Source: Neorhizobium huautlense
Lineage (GTDB): Bacteria; Pseudomonadota; Alphaproteobacteria; Rhizobiales; Rhizobiaceae
DNA length: 64,000 bases
Assembly (NCBI RefSeq): GCF_002968575.1
Contig: NZ_PVBM01000004.1
Location: forward strand, 124,001 to 188,000
Reading direction: 5' to 3'
This document shows positions 35,680 through 44,043 of the stretch, in pieces. The notes below the pieces were generated by a model. That model had not been told where the DNA came from and ran no database searches. It saw only the letters and a list, made by a program, of their open reading frames with translations. Both the position numbers and the translations under genes were made by a program. How positions within the stretch are numbered: position 1 is the first letter of the stretch; each line of letters opens with the position of its first letter.

Positions 35680-36512
35680 CCAATGATCCAGTCATCCGCT
35701 CGCTTACTCTGCCAGAGACAGAGATGCTCATCGACTGGGCGCGTGCGGAGGGCTGGAATCCGGGGCTTGCCGACGCTCCGGCTTTCTATGCCGCCGATCC
35801 GCAGGGCTTTATCGGCTGTTTTGTCGATGGCAACATGGTCGCCGGTATTTCCGCAGTCCGATACGGTACGGACTTCGGATTTATAGGCCTCTATATCGCT
35901 CAAAAGAATTTCCGGGGCAAAGGTTACGGACGTCGGGTCTGGGACGCCGGCATGGCGCATCTGCACGGCCGCACCATCGGCCTCGACGGAGTGCCGGAGC
36001 AACAGGCGAATTACCACGGAATGGGTTTCGAAGCAGTCTATGAAACATTCCGATGGAGCGGCAGGATTGAAGGGAGACTGTCCAAAGACGTGGTTTCGAT
36101 CAGCGCTGACCTTCAGCCGGCGGTCCGCGACTACGACCGTCGCTTCTTTCCTTCTGAACGTCCTGCATTCCTGACCGAATGGCTGCAACCGCCGCGCCTT
36201 GCCAAAGCCGTTCTCGGTGGGGGCGGCCTCCGTGGTTATGCAGTTTGCCGCCAATGCCATGATGGCTATAAAATCGGGCCGCTGTTTGCCGAAACAGAGG
36301 TCGACGCAAAGTCGCTCCTCGAGGCCTGTGCCGTCGAAACACACGGGCAGACCGTGCATATCGATCTCCCAGCGTCACAGGCCGGTTTCGCCGCCGAACT
36401 CGCGAGCCTTGGTTTCACACGTGGTTTTTCCACGGCCCGTATGTATCGCGGCCCAGTCCCTGCGGTCCGGATGGCCGGTGTCTTTGGGATCACCACCCTT
36501 GAACTTGGTTGA
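35676..36512 (+). CDS. GNAT-family N-acetyltransferase
   Basis: Acetyltransferase of 278 residues. The N-terminal GNAT domain (residues about 8-140) has the acetyl-CoA site FIGLYIAQKNFRGKGYGRRV (R/Q-x2-G-x-G/A type) and EQQANYHGMGFEAVYE. The C-terminal half (about 160-275) is a second GNAT-like domain of the YitH type. Its ATG overlaps the racemase stop (ATGA), so it belongs to the same operon and may act on the imported compound or on its product. The true substrate is unknown. Confidence 0.82.
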   Translation: MTNDPVIRSLTLPETEMLIDWARAEGWNPGLADAPAFYAADPQGFIGCFVDGNMVAGISAVRYGTDFGFIGLYIAQKNFRGKGYGRRVWDAGMAHLHGRTIGLDGVPEQQANYHGMGFEAVYETFRWSGRIEGRLSKDVVSISADLQPAVRDYDRRFFPSERPAFLTEWLQPPRLAKAVLGGGGLRGYAVCRQCHDGYKIGPLFAETEVDAKSLLEACAVETHGQTVHIDLPASQAGFAAELASLGFTRGFSTARMYRGPVPAVRMAGVFGITTLELG

Positions 36513-36578
36513 ACAGTGATTCAGCAGCGTCCGGCGAGCGGATTGTTGAGTTCAACGGAGGCAAAAGCCGACACCGGC

Positions 36579-37490
36579 TTATCGAGCCTTATCTCCTGCA
36601 TTGAGCTTTTCGAGATGAAGGAGAAGTGCGCTGTGGTCCCGTTCGGCGCCGCCTTCGGCAACGAACTGCGTAAATTCCTCACGAACCTTTTCCGTCAGCG
36701 GCAGCGTCAACGACAGGGACTGCGCCATGGCGATCACGGCGTTGAGGTCCTTCAGTTGATTGCGGGAAGATCCTCCCGGCTCGAAATCGCGGCGCACCAT
36801 CCGTCCGCCATGGAGTTCTAGGATCCTGCTCTCGGCAAAGCCGCCGCGGATGGCGTCGCGGAAAGCCTCGCGGGAAGCGCCGCCCGCCTCCACCAGGATC
36901 ATGGCTTCAGCCACCGCGCCGATGGTCACGGCCACGATCTGCTGGTTGGCGAGTTTGCAGATCTGACCGGCTCCGCTTGGCCCGACATGCGTGACCCGCC
37001 CAAGCACCGCAAAAACGTCCCGCAAAGCCGAAACGATCTCCGACTCACCGCCAGCCATGATCGCCAATGTCCCGGCCTCGGCTCCGACGACCCCGCCCGA
37101 GACAGGTGCATCGATATGATGGATACCGAAGGCTGCAAGCCGTGCGGCATGGTCCTTTGCGACAGGCGGCGCAATCGAACTCGTGTCGACGACGACCGCA
37201 CCCTTGTGCATTACCTGCGCGCATCCTGAACCGAACAGGACCTCACCGACGACGTTCCCGTCGGTGAGCATGGTGAACACGATGTCTGCTCCCTCTACGG
37301 CTTCTGCCGGTGAGGCTGCGATCTGCGCGCCTTCCGGCTCCAGCGCCTTGGCCTTGACCGGATCACGGTTCCATACAGTGAGACGGTACCCCGCCCGGGC
37401 AAGCCGGCGCGCCATTGGCGCGCCCATCAAGCCGGTACCCAGGAAGGCGATCCTTGTGCCGCCTGCCGGCCTCTCGACAGCTTCCGTCAT
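36579..37490 (-). CDS. Beta-hydroxyacid dehydrogenase (L-threonate / tartronate-semialdehyde reductase type)
   Basis: NAD(P)-dependent 3-hydroxyacid dehydrogenase of 303 residues. The Rossmann motif is IAFLGTGLMGAPMARRL, the substrate-binding segment is DAPVSGGVVGAEAGTLAIMA, and the catalytic lysine lies in GAGQICKLANQ. This fits LtnD (L-threonate dehydrogenase), GarR (2-hydroxy-3-oxopropionate reductase) or 3-hydroxyisobutyrate dehydrogenase; sequence alone does not choose. Its ATG overlaps the stop of the DenD-like gene, so the two are coupled. In known four-carbon acid pathways LtnD and DenD work with the DUF1537 kinase OtnK, which is missing here. Confidence 0.85.
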   Translation of the reverse strand: MTEAVERPAGGTRIAFLGTGLMGAPMARRLARAGYRLTVWNRDPVKAKALEPEGAQIAASPAEAVEGADIVFTMLTDGNVVGEVLFGSGCAQVMHKGAVVVDTSSIAPPVAKDHAARLAAFGIHHIDAPVSGGVVGAEAGTLAIMAGGESEIVSALRDVFAVLGRVTHVGPSGAGQICKLANQQIVAVTIGAVAEAMILVEAGGASREAFRDAIRGGFAESRILELHGGRMVRRDFEPGGSSRNQLKDLNAVIAMAQSLSLTLPLTEKVREEFTQFVAEGGAERDHSALLLHLEKLNAGDKAR

Positions 37491-38470
37491 AGGGAACCTC
37501 CAAGCTCGTCTTCAATATGGACCCTGATGATCTCGTCAAAGTTCTTTTCCGCCGTAAAGCCGAGTTCCCTGGCACGCTTCGCCTCAAAGCCCGGAGCCCA
37601 GCCTGAGACCATCTTCATGATCATCTCGTCGGGGACGCGGCGGATGAGCCGCACTGCTCTATCTCCCGCAACCCGGCGCAATGCTTCGATCTGTTCGCCG
37701 ACGGTGGCGCTGACACCCGGCATCGAAAGATTGCGACGCGGACCGACCGTCTCGAGATCGAGGTTGGCTGCATGGATCAAATATCCCACTGCCGATCGCG
37801 GGGAGGTGTGCCAATGGCGGACATCTTCCGAAACCGGCAGAACGGCCTCCTGGCCGATCAACGGCTCGCGCAAGATATTTGAGAAGAAACCGGAGGCGGC
37901 CTTGTTTGGTTTTCCCGGTCGAATGCACACGGTCGGGAGGCGGATGCCGATGCCATCGAAGAACCCGCGTCGCGTATAATCGGACAGGAGCAGTTCTGAA
38001 ATGGCCTTCTGGGTACCGTAGCTGGTCAATGGCGTCAGATGAAAATCATCAGGAATGGGATAAGGCAGTGGCGCTCCGACGACGGCGATCGATGAGGTGA
38101 AGACCACGCGCGGCCGGTAGCCATCTTGATCGTGTGCGATGCGGATTGCATCAAAGAGATAACGCGTGCCATCAAGATTGACGCGGTAGCCCTTGTCGAA
38201 ATCGAGTTCGGCTTCTGCCGAGACGATCGCCGCAAGATGGAAGATCACATCCGGCCGTGATTGGATCAGTTGCTCAGCCTCGCCTTGCGTCGACAAGTCA
38301 GCCTCGCGCGCCACAACCACACCCGCAAATTCCTGCGGTGTTTCCGGCTTGATCACATCGACCAATGTCAGCTTTTCCAGGGGCTGGCCCTTGATGCCGC
38401 CTTCAGCGACCAGGCGCGCCGTCAGTTTGCGTCCTACCATGCCGGCCGCACCGATAATCAGGATATGCAA
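37487..38470 (-). CDS. denD: SDR-family oxidoreductase, D-erythronate dehydrogenase type
   Basis: NAD-dependent extended SDR of 327 residues, resembling DenD, which oxidises D-erythronate to 2-keto-D-erythronate. Visible are ILIIGAAGMVGRKLTARLV, VIFHLAAIVSAEAELDFDKG, VVFTSSIAVVGAPLP, the catalytic YGTQK motif in LTSYGTQKAISELLL, and GIRLPTVCIRPGKPNKAAS. It starts with TTG (38470) five bases after GGGAGG. It forms a two-gene operon with the beta-hydroxyacid dehydrogenase and is divergent from the FAD dehydrogenase gene. A candidate GntR operator lies in its upstream region. The precise substrate is inferred. Confidence 0.72.
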   Translation of the reverse strand: MHILIIGAAGMVGRKLTARLVAEGGIKGQPLEKLTLVDVIKPETPQEFAGVVVAREADLSTQGEAEQLIQSRPDVIFHLAAIVSAEAELDFDKGYRVNLDGTRYLFDAIRIAHDQDGYRPRVVFTSSIAVVGAPLPYPIPDDFHLTPLTSYGTQKAISELLLSDYTRRGFFDGIGIRLPTVCIRPGKPNKAASGFFSNILREPLIGQEAVLPVSEDVRHWHTSPRSAVGYLIHAANLDLETVGPRRNLSMPGVSATVGEQIEALRRVAGDRAVRLIRRVPDEMIMKMVSGWAPGFEAKRARELGFTAEKNFDEIIRVHIEDELGGSL

Positions 38471-38533
38471 CGAAACCTCCCATTTCCGCCGCAGCCGCAG
38501 AGAGCGGCCGACAGCTCTAAAAATATCTTGTAC

Positions 38534-38548
38534 GGTTGTCTGATAACC
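38534..38548. promoter_or_regulatory. Candidate GntR operator in the denD / FAD-dehydrogenase divergent region
   Basis: GGTTGTCTGATAACC is a near-perfect palindrome (GGTTNTCNGANAACC). It matches 11 of 15 positions with TGTTGTCAGACATCC at 40936-40950, upstream of the XylX-like gene. Both sites flank the GntR gene at 40117, which is therefore the likely binder. It lies midway between the two divergent starts. Confidence 0.5.
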
Positions 38549-38642
38549 TTATATGCTTCATTTGAAAACAAGAGAGTTGCGACGCTGCCCGGATAATTGC
38601 CGGTTGGGCGGAAAATGGGACGGGCGACCCAAGGAGGACAGA

Positions 38643-40088
38643 ATGACAGTTGCGGAAATCGAGCTGGTGGCAGAGCACCGCCTGGCACTGCAATCCCTGT
38701 TGGGGGACGATCTTGTTCTGACTGACATGGATGCAATGATCCGCTACTGTCGCGACTGGCACGGGGACGTGACGAGCGGGGCGGTCGCTGTCTTGCGGCC
38801 CCGCTCTACCGAAGACGTAGCGGCTGCCGTCAGGGCCTGCCGCCAGCTTGGGCTGGCGATCGTTCCGCAGGGCGGAAATACCGGGCTCGTCCTGGGTGCC
38901 CTCCCCGATGCTCCCGATCATCAGGTCGTCCTCACCCTTGAACGCATGAACCGTATCCGCAAGATCGATGCAGAGGATTTTTCCGCAACTGTCGAGGCGG
39001 GTTGCATTCTCTGGGACGTGAAGGAGGCCATTTCCGAAAAGGGCATGTTCTTCCCGCTGGCGCTCGGCGCTCAGGGAAGTTGCCGGATCGGAGGCAATGT
39101 CTCCACCAACGCCGGCGGCATCAATGTTTTACGATATGGGATGACCCGCGAACTCGTTCTCGGGCTTGAAGTCGTTCTGCCCGACGGCACCGTTTTTGAC
39201 GGACTGTCCACTCTGCGCAAAGACAACCGCGGAATAGATCTCAAGCAGCTTTTTATCGGCGCGGAGGGGACGCTCGGGATCATCACGGCCGTATCGGTCA
39301 AGCTGACGCCCTATCCGGATCAGGTGGCCACCGCCCTGCTCGGCCTTGCCTCGCTAGAAGACGCAATCGGCTTGTATCGGCGCGCAAGGCGCGAATGCTG
39401 CGACCTGATGTCGGCGTTCGAGTTCATGCCGCCGCTGGCCTTCACCCTGGCTCGGGAAGCCATGCCCGATTTGCCGATTCCCATCAGTGAGGAGTATCCG
39501 GCCTATGTATTGATGGAAATCTCCGGCTCCGGCCTCGTTGACGTGGACGACTTGATGCAGCGTTTCTTGGAGGGCGTCATGTCGGACGGGATGGTGCTGG
39601 ACGGTACGATCGCAGCGTCGCAGAGCCAGGCCCGAAACCTCTGGCTGATCCGTGAGGGCATGAACGAGGGGCAGGCCAAACGGGGCGCTCATATGCGCAG
39701 CGATATCTCCGTTCCGCTCTCGCAGCTCGCCTCCTTTGTCCACGACGCCGAAAAGGCGATCGAACAGGAATTGTCCGATTGCCTCTGCGTTTCCTACGGA
39801 CATGTCGGCGACGGCAATGTCCATCTGAACGTCCTGCCGCCTGAAGGCCTTTCACCGGACGAGCGAGCGACGCGCATCTACCGATCGAAGAACGTCCTCA
39901 ACGCCGTGGTCGATCGCTACCACGGCAGTATCAGTGCAGAACACGGGATCGGCCGCCTCAAACGAGGCGATTTCGACGCGCGGCTCCCGGAAACCCACAG
40001 AAGGCTTCTGACAGCTATCAAGCGCGCCATCGATCCCGATCTCTTGATGAATCCGGGATCACAGTTGAATTTCCAAGCCGAGTCGTAG
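38643..40088 (+). CDS. FAD-linked D-2-hydroxyacid dehydrogenase (D-2-hydroxyglutarate / GlcD family)
   Basis: Flavoenzyme of 481 residues in the vanillyl-alcohol-oxidase superfamily. The N-terminal FAD domain has IVPQGGNTGLVLGALPD and LGAQGSCRIGGNVSTNAGG; the C-terminal domain has the metal-site histidines of the D-2-hydroxyglutarate dehydrogenase branch (SYGHVGDGNVHLNVLPPEG) and SAEHGIGRLKR. It should oxidise a D-2-hydroxy acid to the 2-keto acid. The frame opens at 38553, but the ATG at 38643 follows AAGGAGG. It is divergent from denD and followed by the GntR gene 28 bases later, so it is part of the sugar-acid cluster. Confidence 0.85.
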   Translation: MTVAEIELVAEHRLALQSLLGDDLVLTDMDAMIRYCRDWHGDVTSGAVAVLRPRSTEDVAAAVRACRQLGLAIVPQGGNTGLVLGALPDAPDHQVVLTLERMNRIRKIDAEDFSATVEAGCILWDVKEAISEKGMFFPLALGAQGSCRIGGNVSTNAGGINVLRYGMTRELVLGLEVVLPDGTVFDGLSTLRKDNRGIDLKQLFIGAEGTLGIITAVSVKLTPYPDQVATALLGLASLEDAIGLYRRARRECCDLMSAFEFMPPLAFTLAREAMPDLPIPISEEYPAYVLMEISGSGLVDVDDLMQRFLEGVMSDGMVLDGTIAASQSQARNLWLIREGMNEGQAKRGAHMRSDISVPLSQLASFVHDAEKAIEQELSDCLCVSYGHVGDGNVHLNVLPPEGLSPDERATRIYRSKNVLNAVVDRYHGSISAEHGIGRLKRGDFDARLPETHRRLLTAIKRAIDPDLLMNPGSQLNFQAES

Positions 40089-40116
40089 ACGACAGTTCGG
40101 AAAGAGGGCGATTATA

Positions 40117-40836
40117 GTGGCAGTGGCAGACTTCAGTCAGATCAGACGCAATGAACATTTGCCGGCCCGCATCGCGGCACAGATCGGGCGGGAGATCAGC
40201 GAGGGCCGCATAGCGCCGGGACATAAGCTGCCGACCGAGCATTTGCTGGCAAAGACGTTCGGCGTTAGTCGGTCGGTGATACGCGAAGCCATCGCACAGC
40301 TCCGAAACGAGGGCCTGGTCGAAACGAGGCAAGGCGTCGGGGCATTTGCAACGGAGATCGACCGTCGCCAGTCACTGCGGATCGAGCAGGACGATCTGGC
40401 AGATCGCGACAGCTTTCGCAGTCTGTTTCAACTGCGATTGGCCTTGGAAGTCGAGGCCGCTGCCCTTGCGGCTGTTCATCATACTCTGCCGGATCTTGCC
40501 AAGCTCGACGAAGCGCTGGCTCAGATGAATGGCGCGGAGAAATGGACGGACCAGGGCATCGTTGCCGATCTCGCATTTCACCGCTTTGTCGCGTCCGCTA
40601 CCCGCAATGAATATTTCCTTCAATTCATCACCTTCATTGCTGAGCGGACCCATCTGGCGATCAACGCGGCACGCGCTGCAGCCGTTTTGGAAGAAATCGT
40701 CGAGGTGACGATTGCCGAGCACGTCGCAATTCGCGATGCGATCGCGACACGTGACCCAGCGGAGGCAAAAGAGGCAATGCGCCGGCACCTCTATGGCGCA
40801 GCTTCACGACTTGGCCTCAAACTCGAAATGCTCTAG
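40117..40836 (+). CDS. GntR-family regulator of the sugar-acid cluster (FadR subfamily)
   Basis: Regulator of 239 residues. The winged helix spans about residues 10-80 (GRIAPGHKLPTEHLLAKTFG, SRSVIREAIAQLRNEGLVET, QGVGAFA), and the FCD ligand domain is C-terminal (DLAFHRFVASATRNEYFLQF; EHVAIRDAIATRDPAEAKEA). It starts with GTG at 40117, eight bases after GAGGG. It is in line with the FAD dehydrogenase gene and upstream of the XylX-like and TRAP genes. Operator-like sequences at 38534 and 40936 suggest it controls itself and both blocks. Confidence 0.87.
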   Translation: MAVADFSQIRRNEHLPARIAAQIGREISEGRIAPGHKLPTEHLLAKTFGVSRSVIREAIAQLRNEGLVETRQGVGAFATEIDRRQSLRIEQDDLADRDSFRSLFQLRLALEVEAAALAAVHHTLPDLAKLDEALAQMNGAEKWTDQGIVADLAFHRFVASATRNEYFLQFITFIAERTHLAINAARAAAVLEEIVEVTIAEHVAIRDAIATRDPAEAKEAMRRHLYGAASRLGLKLEML

Positions 40837-40935
40837 ATAGCCCGTACCAAGAGGTTAGATCGATCTAGATTTTTTACACATCGATAGCACCCCGCTGGAC
40901 AGGGTGGCAGAGTCACACTAAAAGCGACAAACATT

Positions 40936-40956
40936 TGTTGTCAGACATCCTGACAA
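40936..40956. promoter_or_regulatory. Candidate GntR operator upstream of the dehydratase-TRAP operon
   Basis: TTGTCAG-ACATC-CTGACAA (40938-40956) is a perfect 7-base inverted repeat, and the left part TGTTGTCAGACATCC resembles the site at 38534. It lies 50 bases before the XylX-like gene. Upstream of it a second palindrome, TAGATCGATCTA (about 40856-40867), is also visible. Confidence 0.5.
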
Positions 40957-41006
40957 TAGGTCCACCAGGTGGAGGCTTGGGTTCATGAGTTTGAGGAGGA
41001 TCCCCG

Positions 41007-42167
41007 ATGGAGGCTAAGCGGACGCTTGCTCCGGAAACAATCTTGCCGCAGGACGCCTCTTCGGCACTGCTGATCGGGCGCGTCTGGTCACAGAAATTGG
41101 GGGGGCCTTGCCCGGTCCTCTTGGCATCCGGACGTCTGTTGGATCTTTCCGTCTTGGCGCCGACCCTATCGGGCCTTCTCGAGATCGCTGACCTTGCAGT
41201 TACGCTGCGCGATACCAGCCGTTTTGCCGACCTTGGCCCGCTCACCTCCTTCCTGGATGGGACGGCAGGCGAACTGCTGGCTCCAGCGGACCTGCAGGCG
41301 ATCAAAGCGGCAGGCGTTACGTTCGCAGACAGCATGCTGGAACGCGTCATAGAGGAACAGGCCAAAGGCGACCCTCAGCGCGCTCAAGACATTCGCGGCA
41401 GGCTTGCTCCGGTATTGGGCGACAATCTGCGCGGCCTTGCCGCAGGTTCCGAAAAGGCTGCCGAGGTGAAGTCTCTCCTGCAGGACATGGGCCTGTGGTC
41501 TCAGTACCTTGAAGTCGGAATTGGCCCCGATGCGGAGATCTTCACGAAGGCGCAGCCCATGTCCTCTGTCGGATGCGGTGCGCTGATCGGCATTCATCCC
41601 AAGTCCGATTGGAATAATCCGGAGCCGGAAGTGGTGCTCGCGGTCACGTCCAAGGGCAAGATCATCGGCGCAACGCTTGGCAACGACGTCAACCTTCGCG
41701 ACTTCGAAGGACGCTCCGCGCTGCTCCTCAGCAAGGCGAAGGACAACAATGCCTCATGCGCAATCGGCCCCTTCATCCGCCTGTTTGATGACAGCTTTAC
41801 TATCGACGACGTCAAGTCGGCGGAGATATCGCTCTCTGTCGAAGGCCCCGACGGGTTTGTGATGACCGGCGTCAGCGCGATGAAAGCGATCAGCCGGACA
41901 CCGGAAAATCTCGTGTCGCAATTGCTCAACCGCAATCATCAATATCCGGATGGCGTTCTCTTCTTCCTCGGGACGATGTTTGCGCCGGTCAAAGACCGGC
42001 GCGGCGCAGGCCTCGGATTTACCCATGAGATCGGTGATCGGGTGGAGATATCGACGCCGAAACTCGGGCACCTGGTTAACTGGGTTGAGCATAGCAACAA
42101 TTGCCCTGAATGGACATTCGGGCTGGCGGCGCTGATGAAGAACCTCGCAAGCAGAGGCCTCGTCTGA
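41007..42167 (+). CDS. FAH-fold 2-keto-3-deoxy sugar-acid dehydratase (XylX/AraD1-like)
   Basis: Protein of 386 residues with a C-terminal fumarylacetoacetate-hydrolase fold. Metal-site and core segments are LWSQYLEVGIGPDAEIFTK, NNPEPEVVLAVTSKGKI, GATLGNDVNLRDFEGRSALL and SKAKDNNASCAIGPFIRL. These closely resemble Caulobacter XylX, as I recall it, which turns 2-keto-3-deoxy-D-xylonate into 2-ketoglutarate semialdehyde. The ATG follows a strong GAGGAGG site. It is first in an operon with a TRAP transporter, so an imported C5 or C6 sugar acid is probably broken down through a 2-keto-3-deoxy intermediate. A sugar-acid dehydratase of the IlvD or enolase type, which should act before it, is not in the window. 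Confidence 0.78.
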   Translation: MEAKRTLAPETILPQDASSALLIGRVWSQKLGGPCPVLLASGRLLDLSVLAPTLSGLLEIADLAVTLRDTSRFADLGPLTSFLDGTAGELLAPADLQAIKAAGVTFADSMLERVIEEQAKGDPQRAQDIRGRLAPVLGDNLRGLAAGSEKAAEVKSLLQDMGLWSQYLEVGIGPDAEIFTKAQPMSSVGCGALIGIHPKSDWNNPEPEVVLAVTSKGKIIGATLGNDVNLRDFEGRSALLLSKAKDNNASCAIGPFIRLFDDSFTIDDVKSAEISLSVEGPDGFVMTGVSAMKAISRTPENLVSQLLNRNHQYPDGVLFFLGTMFAPVKDRRGAGLGFTHEIGDRVEISTPKLGHLVNWVEHSNNCPEWTFGLAALMKNLASRGLV

Positions 42168-42185
42168 GCGAAAGGGGAAGAAGCG

Positions 42186-42719
42186 ATGCAAAAGGCAATC
42201 GATCTTTTTTACAAATTCCTGGAATTTCTGCTGATCATCCTGCTGTCGGGGATGGCGCTGATGGTGTTCGTCAACGTGGTGCTTCGCTATGCGTTTAATT
42301 CCGGGCTGAATATTTCGGATGAAATGTCGCGCTATTTCTTCGTCTGGCTGACATTTATCGGGGCAGTCGTCACCTTCAGGGAATATGGTCACCTCGGTGT
42401 CGAAACCCTGGTGGCCCTTTTCGGCCGCGCGGGCCGGATCATCTGCATGATCCTCAGCAATCTCATCATCATCCTGTGCTCGGCCATCTTCTTCTGGGGC
42501 ACATGGAACCAGCTCCCGATCAATGCCAGCATGATGGCCCCCGTCACCGGCCTTTCCATGGCATGGGTCTATGGCATCGGCTTCTTTACCGGCGCAGGCT
42601 GCACGATCATTGCCCTCGAACGCCTCGTGCGTCTGTTGACGGGCCGCGTAACCGACGATGAAATCTCGGCCTTCGCCGGCGAAAATCTGACACTCGAGCA
42701 GATGGCGGAGCGTACCTAA
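42186..42719 (+). CDS. dctQ: TRAP transporter small permease (DctQ)
   Basis: Four-helix inner-membrane subunit of a TRAP sugar-acid importer, 177 residues. It has the DctQ pattern LMVFVNVVLRYAFNSGLNIS followed by DEMSRYFFVWLTFIGAVVTF. A GGGGAAGAA ribosome site precedes the ATG. Its stop overlaps the start of dctM by one base (TAATG). It sits directly after the XylX-like gene. Confidence 0.92.
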   Translation: MQKAIDLFYKFLEFLLIILLSGMALMVFVNVVLRYAFNSGLNISDEMSRYFFVWLTFIGAVVTFREYGHLGVETLVALFGRAGRIICMILSNLIIILCSAIFFWGTWNQLPINASMMAPVTGLSMAWVYGIGFFTGAGCTIIALERLVRLLTGRVTDDEISAFAGENLTLEQMAERT

Positions 42720-43996
42720 TGACCCTTTTCGTCTTCGTAGGCTCGCTTCTCGGCGCCATGGCGATCGGTGTCCCCGTCGCTTTCTCGCTGATGTTCTGCG
42801 GCGTTGTCCTCATGTGGTATATGGGTATGTTCAATACCCAGATCATCGCCCAGAACATGATCGCCGGCGCCGATACGTTCACGCTGCTGGCCATTCCGTT
42901 TTTCATTCTCGCCGGTGAACTGATGAATTCCGGCGGTTTGTCGCGCCGTATCATCGATTTTGCGATCGCCTGCGTCGGGCATATCCGCGGCGGGCTCGGC
43001 ATCGTGGCGATCGTCGCGGCACTCATCATGGCAAGTATTTCCGGTTCCGCCGCTGCCGATACCGCAGCGCTTGCCGCCATTCTCATTCCGATGATGGCCA
43101 AAGCCGGCTACAACGTTCCCCGCTCCGGCGGCCTGATCGCCGCAGGTGGTATTATCGCGCCGGTGATCCCGCCATCCATGGCCTTCATCGTCTTCGGCGT
43201 CGCGGCAAACGTTTCGATCACCCAGCTCTTCATGGCCGGGATCGTACCGGGAATCCTGATGGGGCTTTCACTGATCGTCACCTGGCTGATCGTGGTTCGC
43301 AGGGACAATGTGCAGGCGCTTCCCAAAGCGCCGATGAGCGAACGTTTGCGGGCGACCGGCCGCGCCGCCTGGGCGCTCGGCATGCCCGTCATCATCCTCG
43401 GCGGCATCAAGGCCGGCGTGGTAACGCCGACCGAAGCAGCGGTCATCGCCGCTGCTTATGCTCTGTTTGTCGGCATGGTGATCTACCGCGAGCTCAAGCC
43501 CCGTGAACTGCCGCGCGTCATCCTGCAGGCTGCCAAAACGACGTCCGTCATCATGTTCCTGGTCTGCGCGGCGCTCGTATCGGCATGGCTCATCACCGCT
43601 GCAAACATCCCCGCCGAAATCACGGCGTATATCGAGCCGCTCATCGATCGGCCGAAGATTTTGATGCTCGCCATCATGATCCTGGTCCTGATCGTCGGCA
43701 CCGCCCTCGATCTGACGCCGACCATCCTGATCCTGACGCCGGTGCTGATGCCGATCGTCAAGCAGGCCGGGATTGATCCGGTCTATTTCGGCGTCCTGTT
43801 CATTATGAATAATTGTATCGGGCTCATCACACCGCCGGTCGGCGTCGTCTTGAACGTCGTCAGCGGTGTTGCCCGCATTCCGCTTGGAAAAGTGACGGCC
43901 GGGGTTTGGCCATTCCTGCTCGCTCAGACCATCGTGCTCCTTATTCTGGTGCTTTTCCCCGAAATCGTCATCGCGCCAGCGCGCTGGCTGCGCTGA
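42719..43996 (+). CDS. dctM: TRAP transporter large permease (DctM)
   Basis: Main channel subunit of the TRAP importer, 425 residues and about twelve helices. Typical DctM segments are ITQLFMAGIVPGILMG, VTPTEAAVIAAAYALFVGMV, GTALDLTPTILILTPVLMPI and NNCIGLITPPVGVVLNVVSG. Translation is coupled to dctQ through a one-base overlap. Uptake uses the sodium gradient, with DctP as receptor. Confidence 0.95.
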   Translation: MTLFVFVGSLLGAMAIGVPVAFSLMFCGVVLMWYMGMFNTQIIAQNMIAGADTFTLLAIPFFILAGELMNSGGLSRRIIDFAIACVGHIRGGLGIVAIVAALIMASISGSAAADTAALAAILIPMMAKAGYNVPRSGGLIAAGGIIAPVIPPSMAFIVFGVAANVSITQLFMAGIVPGILMGLSLIVTWLIVVRRDNVQALPKAPMSERLRATGRAAWALGMPVIILGGIKAGVVTPTEAAVIAAAYALFVGMVIYRELKPRELPRVILQAAKTTSVIMFLVCAALVSAWLITAANIPAEITAYIEPLIDRPKILMLAIMILVLIVGTALDLTPTILILTPVLMPIVKQAGIDPVYFGVLFIMNNCIGLITPPVGVVLNVVSGVARIPLGKVTAGVWPFLLAQTIVLLILVLFPEIVIAPARWLR

Positions 43997-44043
43997 CCGA
44001 TGTAAAACCCAACCCACCTTCAACCGTCCAATGGGAGGACAAA

